DNA of 64,000 nt. Origin: Thermolongibacillus altinsuensis. GTDB taxonomy: Bacteria; Bacillota; Bacilli; Bacillales; Anoxybacillaceae. The position numbers were made by a program, and so were the translations under genes. Shown here piece by piece: positions 8,007 to 16,954 of this stretch (position 1 is its first letter; each line of letters opens with the position of its first letter). Location of the stretch: NCBI RefSeq assembly GCF_004341205.1, contig NZ_SLUL01000010.1, positions 35,986 through 99,985 of the forward strand. The letters run 5' to 3'. The notes below the pieces were generated by a model. The model had not been told where the DNA came from. It saw only the letters and a list, made by a program, of their open reading frames with translations, and did not search any database.

Positions 8007-9521
8007 ATGATATTAAGCGAACGCCAATTGCGTTTTGTGGTGGCAGGACTTTTATTAGGGATTTTAATGGCAGCAATGGATAATACGATCGTTGCGACAG
8101 CGATGGGAACGATCGTTGCCGATTTAGGCGGAATTGATCAATTTGTTTGGGTCACTTCGGCGTATATGGTTGCTGTGATGGCAGGAATGCCGATTTTCGG
8201 AAAACTATCCGATATGTATGGCCGAAAACGTTTTTTTATTTTTGGATTAACTGTTTTTTTAATTGGTTCAGCACTTTGCGGGATTGCCCAAAGCATTACA
8301 CAACTAAGCGTTTATCGAGCCATTCAAGGAATTGGCGGCGGGGCGTTGATGCCCATTGCGTTTACCATTGTGTTTGACGTATTTCCTCCAGAAAAACGAG
8401 GAAAGATGACAGGGCTTTTTGGAGCGGTTTTCGGTCTATCGAGCGTATTTGGTCCATTGCTCGGCGCGTACATTACCGATTACATTAGCTGGCATTGGGT
8501 GTTTTATGTCAATGTTCCAATCGGTTTATTATCGCTCTTTTTGATTGTCCGTTATTATAAAGAATCCGCTCAACATTCGAAACAAAAAATCGATTGGTTA
8601 GGAGCGATTACGCTTGTTGTCTCTGTTGTTAGTTTAATGTTTGCGCTTGAATTGGGAGGAAAAAAATACGAATGGGATTCCACCCCAATCATCAGTTTAT
8701 TTACCATTTTTGCTCTCTTTTTGATCGCTTTTCTTTACGTGGAGACGAAAGCGGAGGAGCCGATTATTTCGTTTTCTCTATTTAAACGCCGAACGTTTGC
8801 CATCGCGCAACTTTTGGCATTTTTATACGGAAGCACGTTCGTTATTTTGACCGTTTTTATCCCTATTTTTGTTCAGGCGATATATGGCGGTTCAGCGAAA
8901 AATGCTGGTCTTATTCTTATGCCGATGATGCTCGGCTCTGTTGCTGGAAGTTCCTTTGCTGGAATCTCGCAAACGAAAACGTCTTACCGTAACATTATGT
9001 TTATTTCCATTATCATTTATGCGCTTGGGATGTACTTATTAAGTTCCATGACACCTCATACAACGCGGACATTATTAACCTTGTATATGGTTCTCGTCGG
9101 ATTCGGGGTTGGATTTTCGTTTTCGCTTCTCCCAACCGCATCCGTGCACAATTTGGAACCACGTTTCCGCGGTTCAGCGAACTCAACGAATGCCTTCTTC
9201 CGTTCGCTCGGCATGACGCTTGGGATCACGATTTTTGGCTCGATTCAAACAAACGCTTTAACGGAAAAATTAAAAGAGGTGTTAGGAGAAATGGGAGAAG
9301 CCTTCTCAACGTTCAATGACCCGCGAGCATTGTTTGAAGCAAGCGCGCGCGCAAAAATTCCTTCTTTCGTCCTTGATAAAGTTGTCGATGCGATGGCATC
9401 ATCGATTACATATGCCTTTACCCTAGCACTCATTCCAATCGTGATCGCTGCCATTTCCATCACCTTTATGGGCAATGAGCGATTAGAAGTAAAAAAAGCT
9501 CAAAAACAAGCGACCCGTTAA
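8007..9521 (+). CDS. MFS drug efflux transporter, DHA2 (14-TM) family
   Basis: 504-residue proton-driven exporter of the EmrB/QacA family. The N-terminal half shows the family's conserved D-x-T-I-V-x-x-A motif (MDNTIVATAMGTI), the loop 2-3 motif A (GKLSDMYGRKR) and the motif C region in helix 5 (GAVFGLSSVFGPLLGA); hydrophobic segments account for about 14 helices. Start ATG preceded by GAGAGGAG. The padR-family gene begins 12 bases after its stop, forming a pump-plus-repressor operon typical of multidrug systems. Substrate not predictable. Confidence 0.92.
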   Translation: MILSERQLRFVVAGLLLGILMAAMDNTIVATAMGTIVADLGGIDQFVWVTSAYMVAVMAGMPIFGKLSDMYGRKRFFIFGLTVFLIGSALCGIAQSITQLSVYRAIQGIGGGALMPIAFTIVFDVFPPEKRGKMTGLFGAVFGLSSVFGPLLGAYITDYISWHWVFYVNVPIGLLSLFLIVRYYKESAQHSKQKIDWLGAITLVVSVVSLMFALELGGKKYEWDSTPIISLFTIFALFLIAFLYVETKAEEPIISFSLFKRRTFAIAQLLAFLYGSTFVILTVFIPIFVQAIYGGSAKNAGLILMPMMLGSVAGSSFAGISQTKTSYRNIMFISIIIYALGMYLLSSMTPHTTRTLLTLYMVLVGFGVGFSFSLLPTASVHNLEPRFRGSANSTNAFFRSLGMTLGITIFGSIQTNALTEKLKEVLGEMGEAFSTFNDPRALFEASARAKIPSFVLDKVVDAMASSITYAFTLALIPIVIAAISITFMGNERLEVKKAQKQATR

Positions 9522-9533
9522 GGTGAGAAATCG

Positions 9534-10070
9534 ATGAGTATTAAATTGGTTATTCTTGGATTGTTGATGGAAGGCGATAAACATCCTTACGAAATTCAAC
9601 AAATTGTCAATGAGCGGCATATGAAGCATTACATTAAACTAGCAATCGGATCTCTTTATTATGCGTTTGAGCAGCTTGAAAAACAAGGGTACGTAGAAGT
9701 AACCGATATTATTCGCGATACAAATCGTCCAGATAAAACCGTTTATCGCATTACAGACAAGGGAAAAGAATATTTTGAGCAGCTATTGCTTGAAGAGATG
9801 GCGAAACATGAACATGTGCATCGCTCGATTTATGCCGCGTTGTCTTTTGCAGCCTATGCAGATTCACAAAAAATTAACAACGTCCTGCAAAAACGCATCG
9901 AGGAGACGAAGGCACTTTTAGAAAAAATGCGTCAGCTATATGAGCGAAAGCGAAAAGAGGAGAATGTCGCCAAACTCAAACTATATATTATGACCGGCGT
10001 TATCATGCATCTTGAGACAGAAATTCAATGGTTAGAGCAGTTGCAACAAGCAGCTGCACAAAACAAATGA
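9534..10070 (+). CDS. PadR-family transcriptional regulator
   Basis: 178 residues: N-terminal winged helix (LGLLMEGDKHPYEIQQIV, then GSLYYAFEQLEKQGYV and a wing around VYRITDKGKEYF), followed by a longer C-terminal helical domain used for dimerisation (PadR subfamily 1 length). Such proteins usually repress neighbouring transporter or detoxification genes and release DNA on binding the toxic ligand. It lies 12 bases after the MFS pump and probably autoregulates through the palindrome at 7921-7938. Confidence 0.92.
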   Translation: MSIKLVILGLLMEGDKHPYEIQQIVNERHMKHYIKLAIGSLYYAFEQLEKQGYVEVTDIIRDTNRPDKTVYRITDKGKEYFEQLLLEEMAKHEHVHRSIYAALSFAAYADSQKINNVLQKRIEETKALLEKMRQLYERKRKEENVAKLKLYIMTGVIMHLETEIQWLEQLQQAAAQNK

Positions 10071-10079
10071 AATGAGAAA

Positions 10080-10110
10080 GGGACAGCTTTTTTCCAATAA
10101 GCTGTCCTTA
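10080..10110. terminator. Bidirectional terminator between padR-type and methyltransferase genes
   Basis: GGACAGCTT/AAGCTGTCC with a nine-base loop, flanked by A-rich and T-rich tracts, between two convergent genes. Confidence 0.8.
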
Positions 10111-10797
10111 TTCTTTTTGCAGCATCAATAGCCACATAAATGAAATCGCTTGTTTTAACTCTGTTGAAAGTTGATGGATGATGTGTTCCGTTACCCCTCT
10201 TTTATATACGCCTTCTCCATCGATGAACTTAAACCCGTTTTCCGTTGCTAATTGTTGAAATTCCCAAGGCATCATCGTGTTGCAAATGACGGGTTCCCCG
10301 TATAAACGCCGGTAGCTATGAACGCGAGGCGCAGCAGTCGGGCCAAGGATCCCCACGCATAAATAGCCTCCTGTTTTTAAGACGCGGTGAATTTCTTTCA
10401 ACGCTTTAAGCGGATGCTCGGTCCATTCAAGACAGTTAATGGCCATAATCCCTGTAAACGTTTCATCAGGAAAAGGAAGATTCATCACATCGGCTTGTTG
10501 AAACTTCAGTCTCTCATTTTCTCCGCGTTTTTTCGCGCAATCAATCATTTCTTTTGCTAAATCAAGACCAATGACCCGATATCCTTCCTTATACAACTTG
10601 TACGATCCGTATCCGTCTCCACAGCCAATATCAGCGAGATATCCATCCTTTGGAATATGTTTGGTAAGAAACGGGACAATGGTTTTTCGGCTCCCTCTTT
10701 CCCACATTTCTTCGCTATTTCGATGCCAATGCTCCGCCCGCTCATCCCATTGTTTTTCCGCTTCTTTATGCCAATGAAACTTATGCATAAATCTCAC
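10108..10797 (-). CDS. Class I SAM-dependent methyltransferase
   Basis: 229-residue soluble methyltransferase of the Methyltransf_11/UbiE-like type. Motif I is LADIGCGDGYGSY, the acidic residue of motif II is in VIGLDLAKEMI, motif post-I/IV is NLPFPDETFTGIMAINCLEW, and ALKEIHRVLKTGGYLCVG is the usual motif VI. Substrate unknown. The start has GAGGTGAGATTT upstream. It faces the efflux operon and shares a terminator with it. Confidence 0.88.
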   Translation of the reverse strand: MRFMHKFHWHKEAEKQWDERAEHWHRNSEEMWERGSRKTIVPFLTKHIPKDGYLADIGCGDGYGSYKLYKEGYRVIGLDLAKEMIDCAKKRGENERLKFQQADVMNLPFPDETFTGIMAINCLEWTEHPLKALKEIHRVLKTGGYLCVGILGPTAAPRVHSYRRLYGEPVICNTMMPWEFQQLATENGFKFIDGEGVYKRGVTEHIIHQLSTELKQAISFMWLLMLQKE

Positions 10798-10861
10798 CTC
10801 TTTTTAAAAGAATAAGAAAAGAACGTTATGTTTAACATTGTAGCAGAAAGGTGAAAAGAAC

Positions 10862-10996
10862 ATGACAAAAAAAGTGAACAAAGGAAGCGAAAATCAAAAC
10901 GCTCCGACACGTGAAGGATTCATCGAAGGGAATATCGGTGACAACAGCAAAGGCCGGAAGCAAAACAAAGGACAAAACAACAAAACAAACGACTGA
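10862..10996 (+). CDS. Small hydrophilic Asn/Lys/Gly-rich protein
   Basis: 44-residue ORF beginning MTKKVNKGSENQN, with a good ribosome binding site (AAAGGTGAAAAGAAC) before its ATG and a terminator hairpin starting at its stop codon. It has no hydrophobic segment. Composition resembles the minor small acid-soluble spore proteins, but I do not recognise a named family. Confidence 0.6.
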   Translation: MTKKVNKGSENQNAPTREGFIEGNIGDNSKGRKQNKGQNNKTND

Positions 10997-11028
10997 AAAA
11001 GTCGACGCGCTAAAAGCGTCGACTTTTT
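10996..11028. terminator. Shared bidirectional terminator
   Basis: AAAAAGTCGACGC/GCGTCGACTTTTT, 13-bp perfect stem with a seven-base loop. It serves the small plus-strand gene ending at 10996; the last codons of the small minus-strand gene (11010-11162) are encoded inside it. Confidence 0.85.
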
Positions 11029-11162
11029 ACAACTTTAATGGCTGTATTGATGTACAACGGTGCAAGATCAGAACGTTGCGGCTCACCGTAAAAACGTTCA
11101 TTAATTTCAAACTCTGCAGCTACGGTTTCATCTGTTTCAGATAATGACGGACGCTCATCCAT
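11010..11162 (-). CDS. Small hypothetical protein, 50 aa
   Basis: Begins MDERPSLSETDE and ends VVKSRRF; acidic N terminus, basic C terminus. A GAAAGGGGGTAGC ribosome binding site precedes the ATG. Its last five codons are the arm of the terminator hairpin at 10996-11028. Family not recognised. Confidence 0.55.
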   Translation of the reverse strand: MDERPSLSETDETVAAEFEINERFYGEPQRSDLAPLYINTAIKVVKSRRF

Positions 11163-11204
11163 AAAAAGCTACCCCCTTTCAGAGATAGCTTTGCCAAAAA
11201 AACT

Positions 11205-11681
11205 TTATGTATGTAAAGCGATATCAGAAACGATCACACCATCCTCATCAACATATACATAAGATCCCGGTTTCCATTCAACATCGCCAAATTGAACGGT
11301 CACGTTACGCAATCCTTTTCCTTCTTTCTTGCTTTTTCTTGGGCATGTACCGATCGCGAGCACACCTAAAGGCATTTGCGAAATTTCCTTCGAATCACGA
11401 ATGCATCCATAAACAATGACCCCTGCGAGTTTCCGATCGCAAGCAATTTGTGCGAGACGATCACCAAGTAACGCACATTGACGTGAACCTTTTCCATCAA
11501 CAACAAGAACAGTGCCTTCCGCAACGCTTTCCAGCGCTTCGCGGACAAGGACGTTATCTTCAAATACATCGACTGTCGCAATCGGACCAAAAAACGCCCT
11601 TTTTCCTCCATAGCTGTAAAACGGAACGGTGCAAACTTGAACCGTTTCCCCGTATTGATCGCATAAATCCGCTGTTTTCAT
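11205..11681 (-). CDS. RraA-family protein (RraA/HMG aldolase-like)
   Basis: 158 residues covering the whole RraA fold. The glycine-rich substrate/cofactor loop is visible as GDRLAQIA after VVDGKGSRQCALLG, followed by GVIVYGCIRDS with the metal-site Arg-Asp. In Proteobacteria RraA inhibits RNase E; in organisms without RNase E the family includes 4-hydroxy-4-methyl-2-oxoglutarate/oxaloacetate aldolases, so the real role here is open. Start at 11681 (MKTADLCDQYGE) chosen for family length and a GGGGGAG upstream; the longer frame runs into the topB 3' end. Confidence 0.88.
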   Translation of the reverse strand: MKTADLCDQYGETVQVCTVPFYSYGGKRAFFGPIATVDVFEDNVLVREALESVAEGTVLVVDGKGSRQCALLGDRLAQIACDRKLAGVIVYGCIRDSKEISQMPLGVLAIGTCPRKSKKEGKGLRNVTVQFGDVEWKPGSYVYVDEDGVIVSDIALHT

Positions 11682-11748
11682 GACAAACTCCCCCATTCCC
11701 CTTTTTTCACCACTAGCATAGGTGAATTTTTCTGAAAAGTCAACAAAT

Positions 11749-13887
11749 TTATTGATCCGTTTCGATGACAAACCGAAGTTGATTGTCCCGCCATTGCAGT
11801 TTGGCGTCAAATGTTTTGTCTCCTTTTTTAAATCCTTTAATCACGTTCGTTTCTCCTTCTTTTAATAGCTTTTTCATATTCGCCTGTGAAATGGTTTTGC
11901 CAAGAATCGTCTTGGAAATGGTAAAACGACAACCGTTTTTGGCATAATGGGAACAACCATAAAAATCTCCTTTATCGACAATAGTTCCGTCACAAAGCGG
12001 ACAAGAACCGACGCGCGTTCCTGTCGCCTTTTTCTTCCGCCGAATGGATTGGGTATCAAATTTGGAAAAATCCCACTCGTTTGCTCTCATGATCGCATCT
12101 TGTACCACTTTTGTTGCCAGCTTTTTCGCCTGTTCAATAAATGTCGCCGCTGAAGCCTTCCCTTCTCCTATTTCGCTTAAACGTTGCTCCCACTTGGCGG
12201 TCATTTCCGGCGAAGCTAAAATTTGCTCCCCAATCGCTTCAATAAGCACTTTTCCTTTGTCGGTTGCATATACTTGGTTATTTTTAACGACAATATATTT
12301 TCTTTCCTTTAATAATGTAATGATGCTTGCTCGCGTCGCTTCCGTACCAAGCCCTTCTGTCTTTTTTAATATTTTTTCTAGCTCCTCGTTTTCAACGTAT
12401 TTTCCTGCTGTCTTCATTAACGTAATCAGTTGCCCTTCTGTATAGCGTTTTGGCGGTTCCGTTTTTCCTTCCTTCACGTTTACCGATTGGACCACTCCTG
12501 TTTCTCCTTTTCGAACATGAGGAACCTCTTCCTCTTCTTGCTGTGCATGAATAACTTTTCGCCATCCTTCCTCAATTTGTTGCTTACCTTTTGTAACAAA
12601 CTCAGCGCGTCCATCCACTAATGTAAAAATGGTCGTATAGTCGAAAACAGCGGGAGGATAATGGGCCGCAATTAAACGGCGCGCGACTAAATCATAGATT
12701 TTTTGTTCATCCGGCGAAAGTTTGCTCACGTTGGGCACTTGCTCTGTTGGAATGATCGCGTAATGATCCGTTACCTTCTTTTCATTTACATAACGTTTAT
12801 TATGTAAAATAGATGGAATCGTTTTCGGGATTAGCTCGCGATATTCAGATATTTGCGATAATTTATGCAACACATCCGGAAACGTTTCTGCCTCGCCTTG
12901 CGTAACATATTGCGAATCGGAACGAGGATACGATACAAATCCTTTTTGATATAGCTGTTGCAACACATCAAGCGTTTTTTGCGGCGAAAATTTATACCGT
13001 TGGTTGGCCGTTGCTTGCAAAGAAGAAAGGTTAAAAAGGAGCGGCGGTAAAAATGTTTTTCGTTCTGTCAAAACATCCTTGACGGTTGCTGTTTTTTCGC
13101 GACAAAACGCGGCGATTTTTTCGGCCATCATTTTTTCCTTTACTCGTGTTTCCCCATCTTGATGCCATTTTCCCACATATCGCTTTCCTTCTATATTAAA
13201 TGTTGCGACCACTTCCCAAAACGGTTCCGAGCGAAATTCAGCAATTTCTTTTTCTCTCTTCACGATAAGAGCCAACGTTGGTGTTTGCACTCTTCCGACG
13301 GAAAAAACATCTTTGATTCCTTTTTGCTGCATTAACAAACTATATGCTCTCGAAGCATTCATGCCGACAAGCCAATCCGCGCATGACCGCGCATAAGCCT
13401 CTTCGTACAACGGACGCGTTTCTGTTTCATCTAACAAACGCTGAAACCCTTCATAAATCGCCTTTTTTGTCAACGATGAAAGCCAGAGGCGCTTCATCGG
13501 CTTTTTTACGCCGCACATCTGAATAATATTGCGAATGATCAACTCCCCTTCTCTTCCGGCATCCCCGGCATGAATAATTTCAGTGACTTCTTTTTTCATT
13601 AACAACTGTTTAATCGTTTGAAATTGTTTCGCTTTTCCTCTTTCAACTTCATAGCGAAACGTATCTGGAATGATTGGCAATGTATCAAGCGACCATTTTT
13701 TCCATTCCGAACGGTATTTTTCCGGAGGAAGCAATTGAAATAAATGACCGATGGCCCATGTAACATAAGCTCCTTTCGGAAACAGTTCGTTCGGCAATAT
13801 TTCGACAAATCCGTCATGTTTTTTGATTTGAAATGGGGATGCAATCGTTAAGCCTTGGTCACGCTTTTCAGCAATAATGACTTTCAT
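11749..13887 (-). CDS. topB: DNA topoisomerase III
   Basis: Type IA topoisomerase of 712 residues that relaxes and decatenates DNA via a 5'-phosphotyrosine intermediate. The TOPRIM domain is at the N terminus (MKVIIAEKRDQG; acidic HAGDAGREGELI), the active-site tyrosine is in FVSYPRSDSQYV, and a zinc-ribbon-like C-terminal piece (CPLCDG...CSHYAKNGC) follows. The start at 13887 is preferred over the codon at 13908 because GAGGTGAACGTG precedes it. The upstream DUF457 gene ends 10 bases before it, suggesting one transcript. Confidence 0.95.
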   Translation of the reverse strand: MKVIIAEKRDQGLTIASPFQIKKHDGFVEILPNELFPKGAYVTWAIGHLFQLLPPEKYRSEWKKWSLDTLPIIPDTFRYEVERGKAKQFQTIKQLLMKKEVTEIIHAGDAGREGELIIRNIIQMCGVKKPMKRLWLSSLTKKAIYEGFQRLLDETETRPLYEEAYARSCADWLVGMNASRAYSLLMQQKGIKDVFSVGRVQTPTLALIVKREKEIAEFRSEPFWEVVATFNIEGKRYVGKWHQDGETRVKEKMMAEKIAAFCREKTATVKDVLTERKTFLPPLLFNLSSLQATANQRYKFSPQKTLDVLQQLYQKGFVSYPRSDSQYVTQGEAETFPDVLHKLSQISEYRELIPKTIPSILHNKRYVNEKKVTDHYAIIPTEQVPNVSKLSPDEQKIYDLVARRLIAAHYPPAVFDYTTIFTLVDGRAEFVTKGKQQIEEGWRKVIHAQQEEEEVPHVRKGETGVVQSVNVKEGKTEPPKRYTEGQLITLMKTAGKYVENEELEKILKKTEGLGTEATRASIITLLKERKYIVVKNNQVYATDKGKVLIEAIGEQILASPEMTAKWEQRLSEIGEGKASAATFIEQAKKLATKVVQDAIMRANEWDFSKFDTQSIRRKKKATGTRVGSCPLCDGTIVDKGDFYGCSHYAKNGCRFTISKTILGKTISQANMKKLLKEGETNVIKGFKKGDKTFDAKLQWRDNQLRFVIETDQ

Positions 13888-13897
13888 CACGTTCACC

Positions 13898-14407
13898 TCA
13901 ATTTCCAAACTGCATCATGGATCTCATCAATTCTTTGCCGCATCCATTGTTTAAAAAGTAAAGAAACAAAGCTGTAAAACTATAAAAAAGAATCGTCTCT
14001 AAAAAACTAGACGTACGGTAGGATAAAAAGAAACGATATCGCTTTCGCTGAAATGGCCATAATAAAGGAACTCCTTGCGTTGAACAATAATCAGCGAGAA
14101 TGTGAAAACCGTATCCCAAACATAGACCTAACGTAAATAACGAATAATGTTGAGATAGTAAGAAAGCTGCCACGATTATGAAAGCAAGAAGGGAATGGGT
14201 AAAACCGCGATGGCCAAATGCTTTTTTCACTTGATTCGAGATCCCAAATGATCGTCTCCCAATGTATGAATTCGGTTCATCGATATCTGGGAGCAAACTT
14301 CCAATCATTAATCCTGCCGCATAACTGATTGTAAATGAGACGGGAGTATAGGTTGCAATTCCTGCTCCAAGCGCCAGCGAAGAAACGATATGTGTATGAT
14401 AGCGCAC
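13898..14407 (-). CDS. Membrane-bound metal-dependent hydrolase (DUF457, YdjM-like)
   Basis: 169-residue membrane protein of the YdjM/YfhP family. The conserved His/Asp residues are in RYHTHIVSSLALG, SLLPDIDEPNSYIGRR and FGHRGFTHSLLA, with hydrophobic helices in between and at the C terminus. The start is a GTG at 14407 with GGTGG just upstream; the longer frame would be translated from the repeat at 14457-14640 and is not credible. LexA-controlled and phospholipase-like roles have been proposed for relatives; function here is unproven. Likely co-transcribed with topB. Confidence 0.82.
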   Translation of the reverse strand: MRYHTHIVSSLALGAGIATYTPVSFTISYAAGLMIGSLLPDIDEPNSYIGRRSFGISNQVKKAFGHRGFTHSLLAFIIVAAFLLSQHYSLFTLGLCLGYGFHILADYCSTQGVPLLWPFQRKRYRFFLSYRTSSFLETILFYSFTALFLYFLNNGCGKELMRSMMQFGN

Positions 14408-14456
14408 AAATCCACCTACTTTCCAATGTAATCGCTTTGGTCTGCATAGACTCAAG

Positions 14457-14640
14457 TTGAGTTTCCGGCATATCTCATCATGAATAGAAGACCGCTTTTC
14501 TGCCATAGGCGGCAAGATTTTTCTTGCCCCCCAGCATGCCGATCCCGAACGTAAATGGCAAACAAACTCATTTGTCTGATAACGTTTTCGTTCGAGGAAG
14601 TGGCAGAAAAGCTTGTTCATGTCGGAAAATGAAGCTTATC
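14457..14640 (+). repeat. Structured dispersed repeat, copy A
   Basis: About 184 bp, nearly identical to copy B at 39829-40029. Outer inverted repeat TTTCCGGCATA...CATGTCGGAAA, second stem GCTTTTCTGCCA/TGGCAGAAAAGC, inner hairpin around GGCAAGA/TCTTGCC, and a long central arm starting CCGAACG. Copy A lacks about 13 bp of the GGCATGC hairpin present in B. It lies between the DUF457 gene and the acyltransferase promoter, occupying most of that gene-free stretch (14408-14750). Confidence 0.8.
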
Positions 14641-14686
14641 TAATTTACAATGTTTTTTCAAAAAATCGTCACGAAAGATATGTACT

Positions 14687-14715
14687 TTGTGAAACTATTA
14701 GCATTATACTAATAT
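14687..14715 (+). promoter_or_regulatory. Promoter of the acyltransferase gene
   Basis: -35 TTGTGA (14687-14692), 17-base spacer, -10 TAATAT (14710-14715), 35 bases before the ATG. Confidence 0.55.
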
Positions 14716-14750
14716 ATGATCTAATTTACAAACAAAGCTGGTGAAGGGAT

Positions 14751-15860
14751 ATGGCACAAAAACAACCGTCCGAACTGATGATGATGAAAAGTCTAGCATT
14801 TTTAGCTGTCGTATTTCAAAGTTCATTCATGTATATCATGAGTCATGGTTCACCCCATCCAGAAGAAGCGATTATGATTGGAATGCTATTTAATTTTGTG
14901 AAATTTTCTGCCCCTGTCTTCGTGTTTCTTGCAGGATTTCACATGTTTCAACATAATCAAAAATTGAATTATCGCACTTATATCGCTCATAAAGGGAAAG
15001 AACTGATGCTTCCTTATTTATTTTGGTCGATCGTTTATTTAATGATGTTTTCAAATGAAACAAGCATCACTCATCTTGTAAAAGAGTTGATTGTCGGTGA
15101 CGCAGCACCGCATTTATGGTATGTGGTCATGATTATTCAGTTTCACCTTTTAGCTCCGCTTCTTTTAGCTTTTTGGGCATGGGGTGAAAAAACGATTCGA
15201 TCACGGGGAAATTTCATCATGATTTTGGCATCTGCCTATGTTTTACTCATTCTTCTTATTTCTAACTATGTGTTAACAACATCGCCTATCCATTATATTG
15301 ATCGCAGCTTTCTCTCCTATTCATTTTACTTTTTCTTAGGAGGAATCGCTGCAAAAACATTGCCAAAATGGCGGAATTTTGTTATGAAATCGATTCCAAT
15401 CAATACGTTTGTTTTTCTAGCGTTGTTTACGTTAGTTGGTTACGAGTTGCTTTCGTTTAAAAACATTTTCTCGATCGATTTAAAAGCATCCACTTATTTA
15501 AAACCTTCAATGGTTTTATACGTTACATCAGAAATTTTGTTATTATACGGTTTGGCGATGACAATTGTCCAAATGAAGTCACCATTATATAAAATTTTAC
15601 GTTTTATTAATCGATATACGTATGGAGCATATTTAAGCCATTTATTCTTCTTGTATTTGTTAGCAGCGGTTATTCCGAAGTCTACTCTTTCAATTGTACA
15701 AAGTTTTCTTCTTTTCATCGCAACAACGGTCGTGTCAATCGGATGCAGTTACATTGTGCATTCGCTGCCGATTAGCAAGTTTGTCATCGGATTAGAACAA
15801 GAACAAAGATGGTCTCCTCAGCTCGTTTTACTTAAAAATAAAAAAGGTGTCCCAAGATAA
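14751..15860 (+). CDS. Membrane acyltransferase (acyltransferase family 3)
   Basis: 369 residues with about ten predicted membrane helices, matching the Acyl_transf_3 family (OatA/WecH/YrhL type) that transfers O-acyl groups to cell-surface polymers or small molecules. The first helix contains KSLAFLAVVFQSSF; an Arg/His-containing first loop and a conserved LSHLFFLYLL near the C terminus are in keeping with the family. It lacks the extracytoplasmic SGNH domain of OatA, so it would act through the membrane domain only. Monocistronic, between its own promoter and a terminator that overlaps the stop. Confidence 0.82.
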   Translation: MAQKQPSELMMMKSLAFLAVVFQSSFMYIMSHGSPHPEEAIMIGMLFNFVKFSAPVFVFLAGFHMFQHNQKLNYRTYIAHKGKELMLPYLFWSIVYLMMFSNETSITHLVKELIVGDAAPHLWYVVMIIQFHLLAPLLLAFWAWGEKTIRSRGNFIMILASAYVLLILLISNYVLTTSPIHYIDRSFLSYSFYFFLGGIAAKTLPKWRNFVMKSIPINTFVFLALFTLVGYELLSFKNIFSIDLKASTYLKPSMVLYVTSEILLLYGLAMTIVQMKSPLYKILRFINRYTYGAYLSHLFFLYLLAAVIPKSTLSIVQSFLLFIATTVVSIGCSYIVHSLPISKFVIGLEQEQRWSPQLVLLKNKKGVPR

Positions 15861-15878
15861 GAAAGTTGGGACACCTTT
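15841..15878. terminator. Terminator overlapping the acyltransferase stop
   Basis: AAAGGTGTCCCAA/TTGGGACACCTTT with a ten-base loop; the last codons and stop are inside the hairpin. T-rich on the plus side, A-rich on the other, so it may also serve hemD. Confidence 0.85.
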
Positions 15879-15933
15879 CGTTTTTAATTTTTTTACCAAT
15901 TTCATGGCAAACACGATTTCAAATCTACTTCGA

Positions 15934-16749
15934 TCAACGAGGCGTCTTCGCATAGTATTGAGCTAACTCGACAATCATCGCTCCCATTCGTTCATGCTGC
16001 GGAGCGATGACACGATCAATTCCCTCTTCATGTAAAGCCTCTGCAGTTACTTTTCCAACAGCCACCGCTAAAACGTAATCTGAAAAAGCTTGTTGCACAA
16101 GCGACAAATTTCCATGCTCTTTTACAAATGAGAAGAAAAAGCGAACTTGAATAGCTGCTGTAAAGCAAACTGCATCCACTTTTCTTTCGACAATTTCTTC
16201 GTATAGCTGCTCCATCACATGACGATCCGGTTCGACATGACGATATGGAAGAACTTCATGAGAGATTGCTCCCTTATTCAATAAAAACTGTTTTAATGTC
16301 GGAGCGGTATCGCCATACAATTGCACAATCACTCGTTTTCCTTGCCAATCAACATGTTCAAGCGCGCGCACAAGACCTTTTGTCGTTCCATCATCCGCAT
16401 ACACATCAGCACTCAATCCATTTTTTCGTAACACATTCATCGTTTTATAGCCACGTACAGCTATTTTTGCTTTATGTATTCGTTCAAGCAAACGATCTTT
16501 TAATCCTAATTGCGAAGCTTTCTCGAGTAATGCTTCTGTCCCAATTCCCGTCGTAAAAATGAACCAATCTGCTCCTTCTTCAACCAATCGATTTAAGTCT
16601 GCTTCTAATTCCTTTTCTGCTAAAAAAGCAGTTCCTTGCGCAGGACGAGAGAGCGGAATTCCCCCTTGCTTTTCAATTAACAAGCTCATTTCTTCAATTT
16701 TTCGTGAGGCACATAAAACGATTTTCTTATTGGCTAATGCTTTTTCCAT
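15934..16749 (-). CDS. Uroporphyrinogen-III synthase (HemD family), orphan
   Basis: 271 residues with the two-lobed HemD architecture; it would cyclise hydroxymethylbilane to uroporphyrinogen III for haem, sirohaem or B12. The sequence FIFTTGIGTEALLE in the first lobe and AVCFTAAIQVRFFF plus AVAVGKVTAEAL in the second are the characteristic segments. It is not in a hemAXCDBL operon. The start at 16749 (MEKALANKK) has GGGGGAATACGA upstream; the longer frame has none. It may be a second, pathway-specific copy; the main hemD would lie elsewhere in the genome. Confidence 0.85.
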   Translation of the reverse strand: MEKALANKKIVLCASRKIEEMSLLIEKQGGIPLSRPAQGTAFLAEKELEADLNRLVEEGADWFIFTTGIGTEALLEKASQLGLKDRLLERIHKAKIAVRGYKTMNVLRKNGLSADVYADDGTTKGLVRALEHVDWQGKRVIVQLYGDTAPTLKQFLLNKGAISHEVLPYRHVEPDRHVMEQLYEEIVERKVDAVCFTAAIQVRFFFSFVKEHGNLSLVQQAFSDYVLAVAVGKVTAEALHEEGIDRVIAPQHERMGAMIVELAQYYAKTPR

Positions 16750-16954
16750 TCGTATTCCCCCTTTCCTTTTATTCTTCATCATAACAAAAAGAAGTGAAAA
16801 AATATATCGAAAAATAAAAAAATTGTTGAACTTTGGCGTTTTATAGAACAAAACATCGAATGATTACATATTAACAAGTCTTTTTATGCTGTTTTAAAAT
16901 AGGACTTGAGCTAATTCAGAAAATTTAAAAAGATAGGGGAGAAAATTTCAAATC

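Noticed and set aside
13908..14620. Long 240-residue version of the DUF457 protein
   Set aside because: The extra N terminus is translation of repeat copy A and has no ribosome binding site; the GTG at 14407 is the sensible start.
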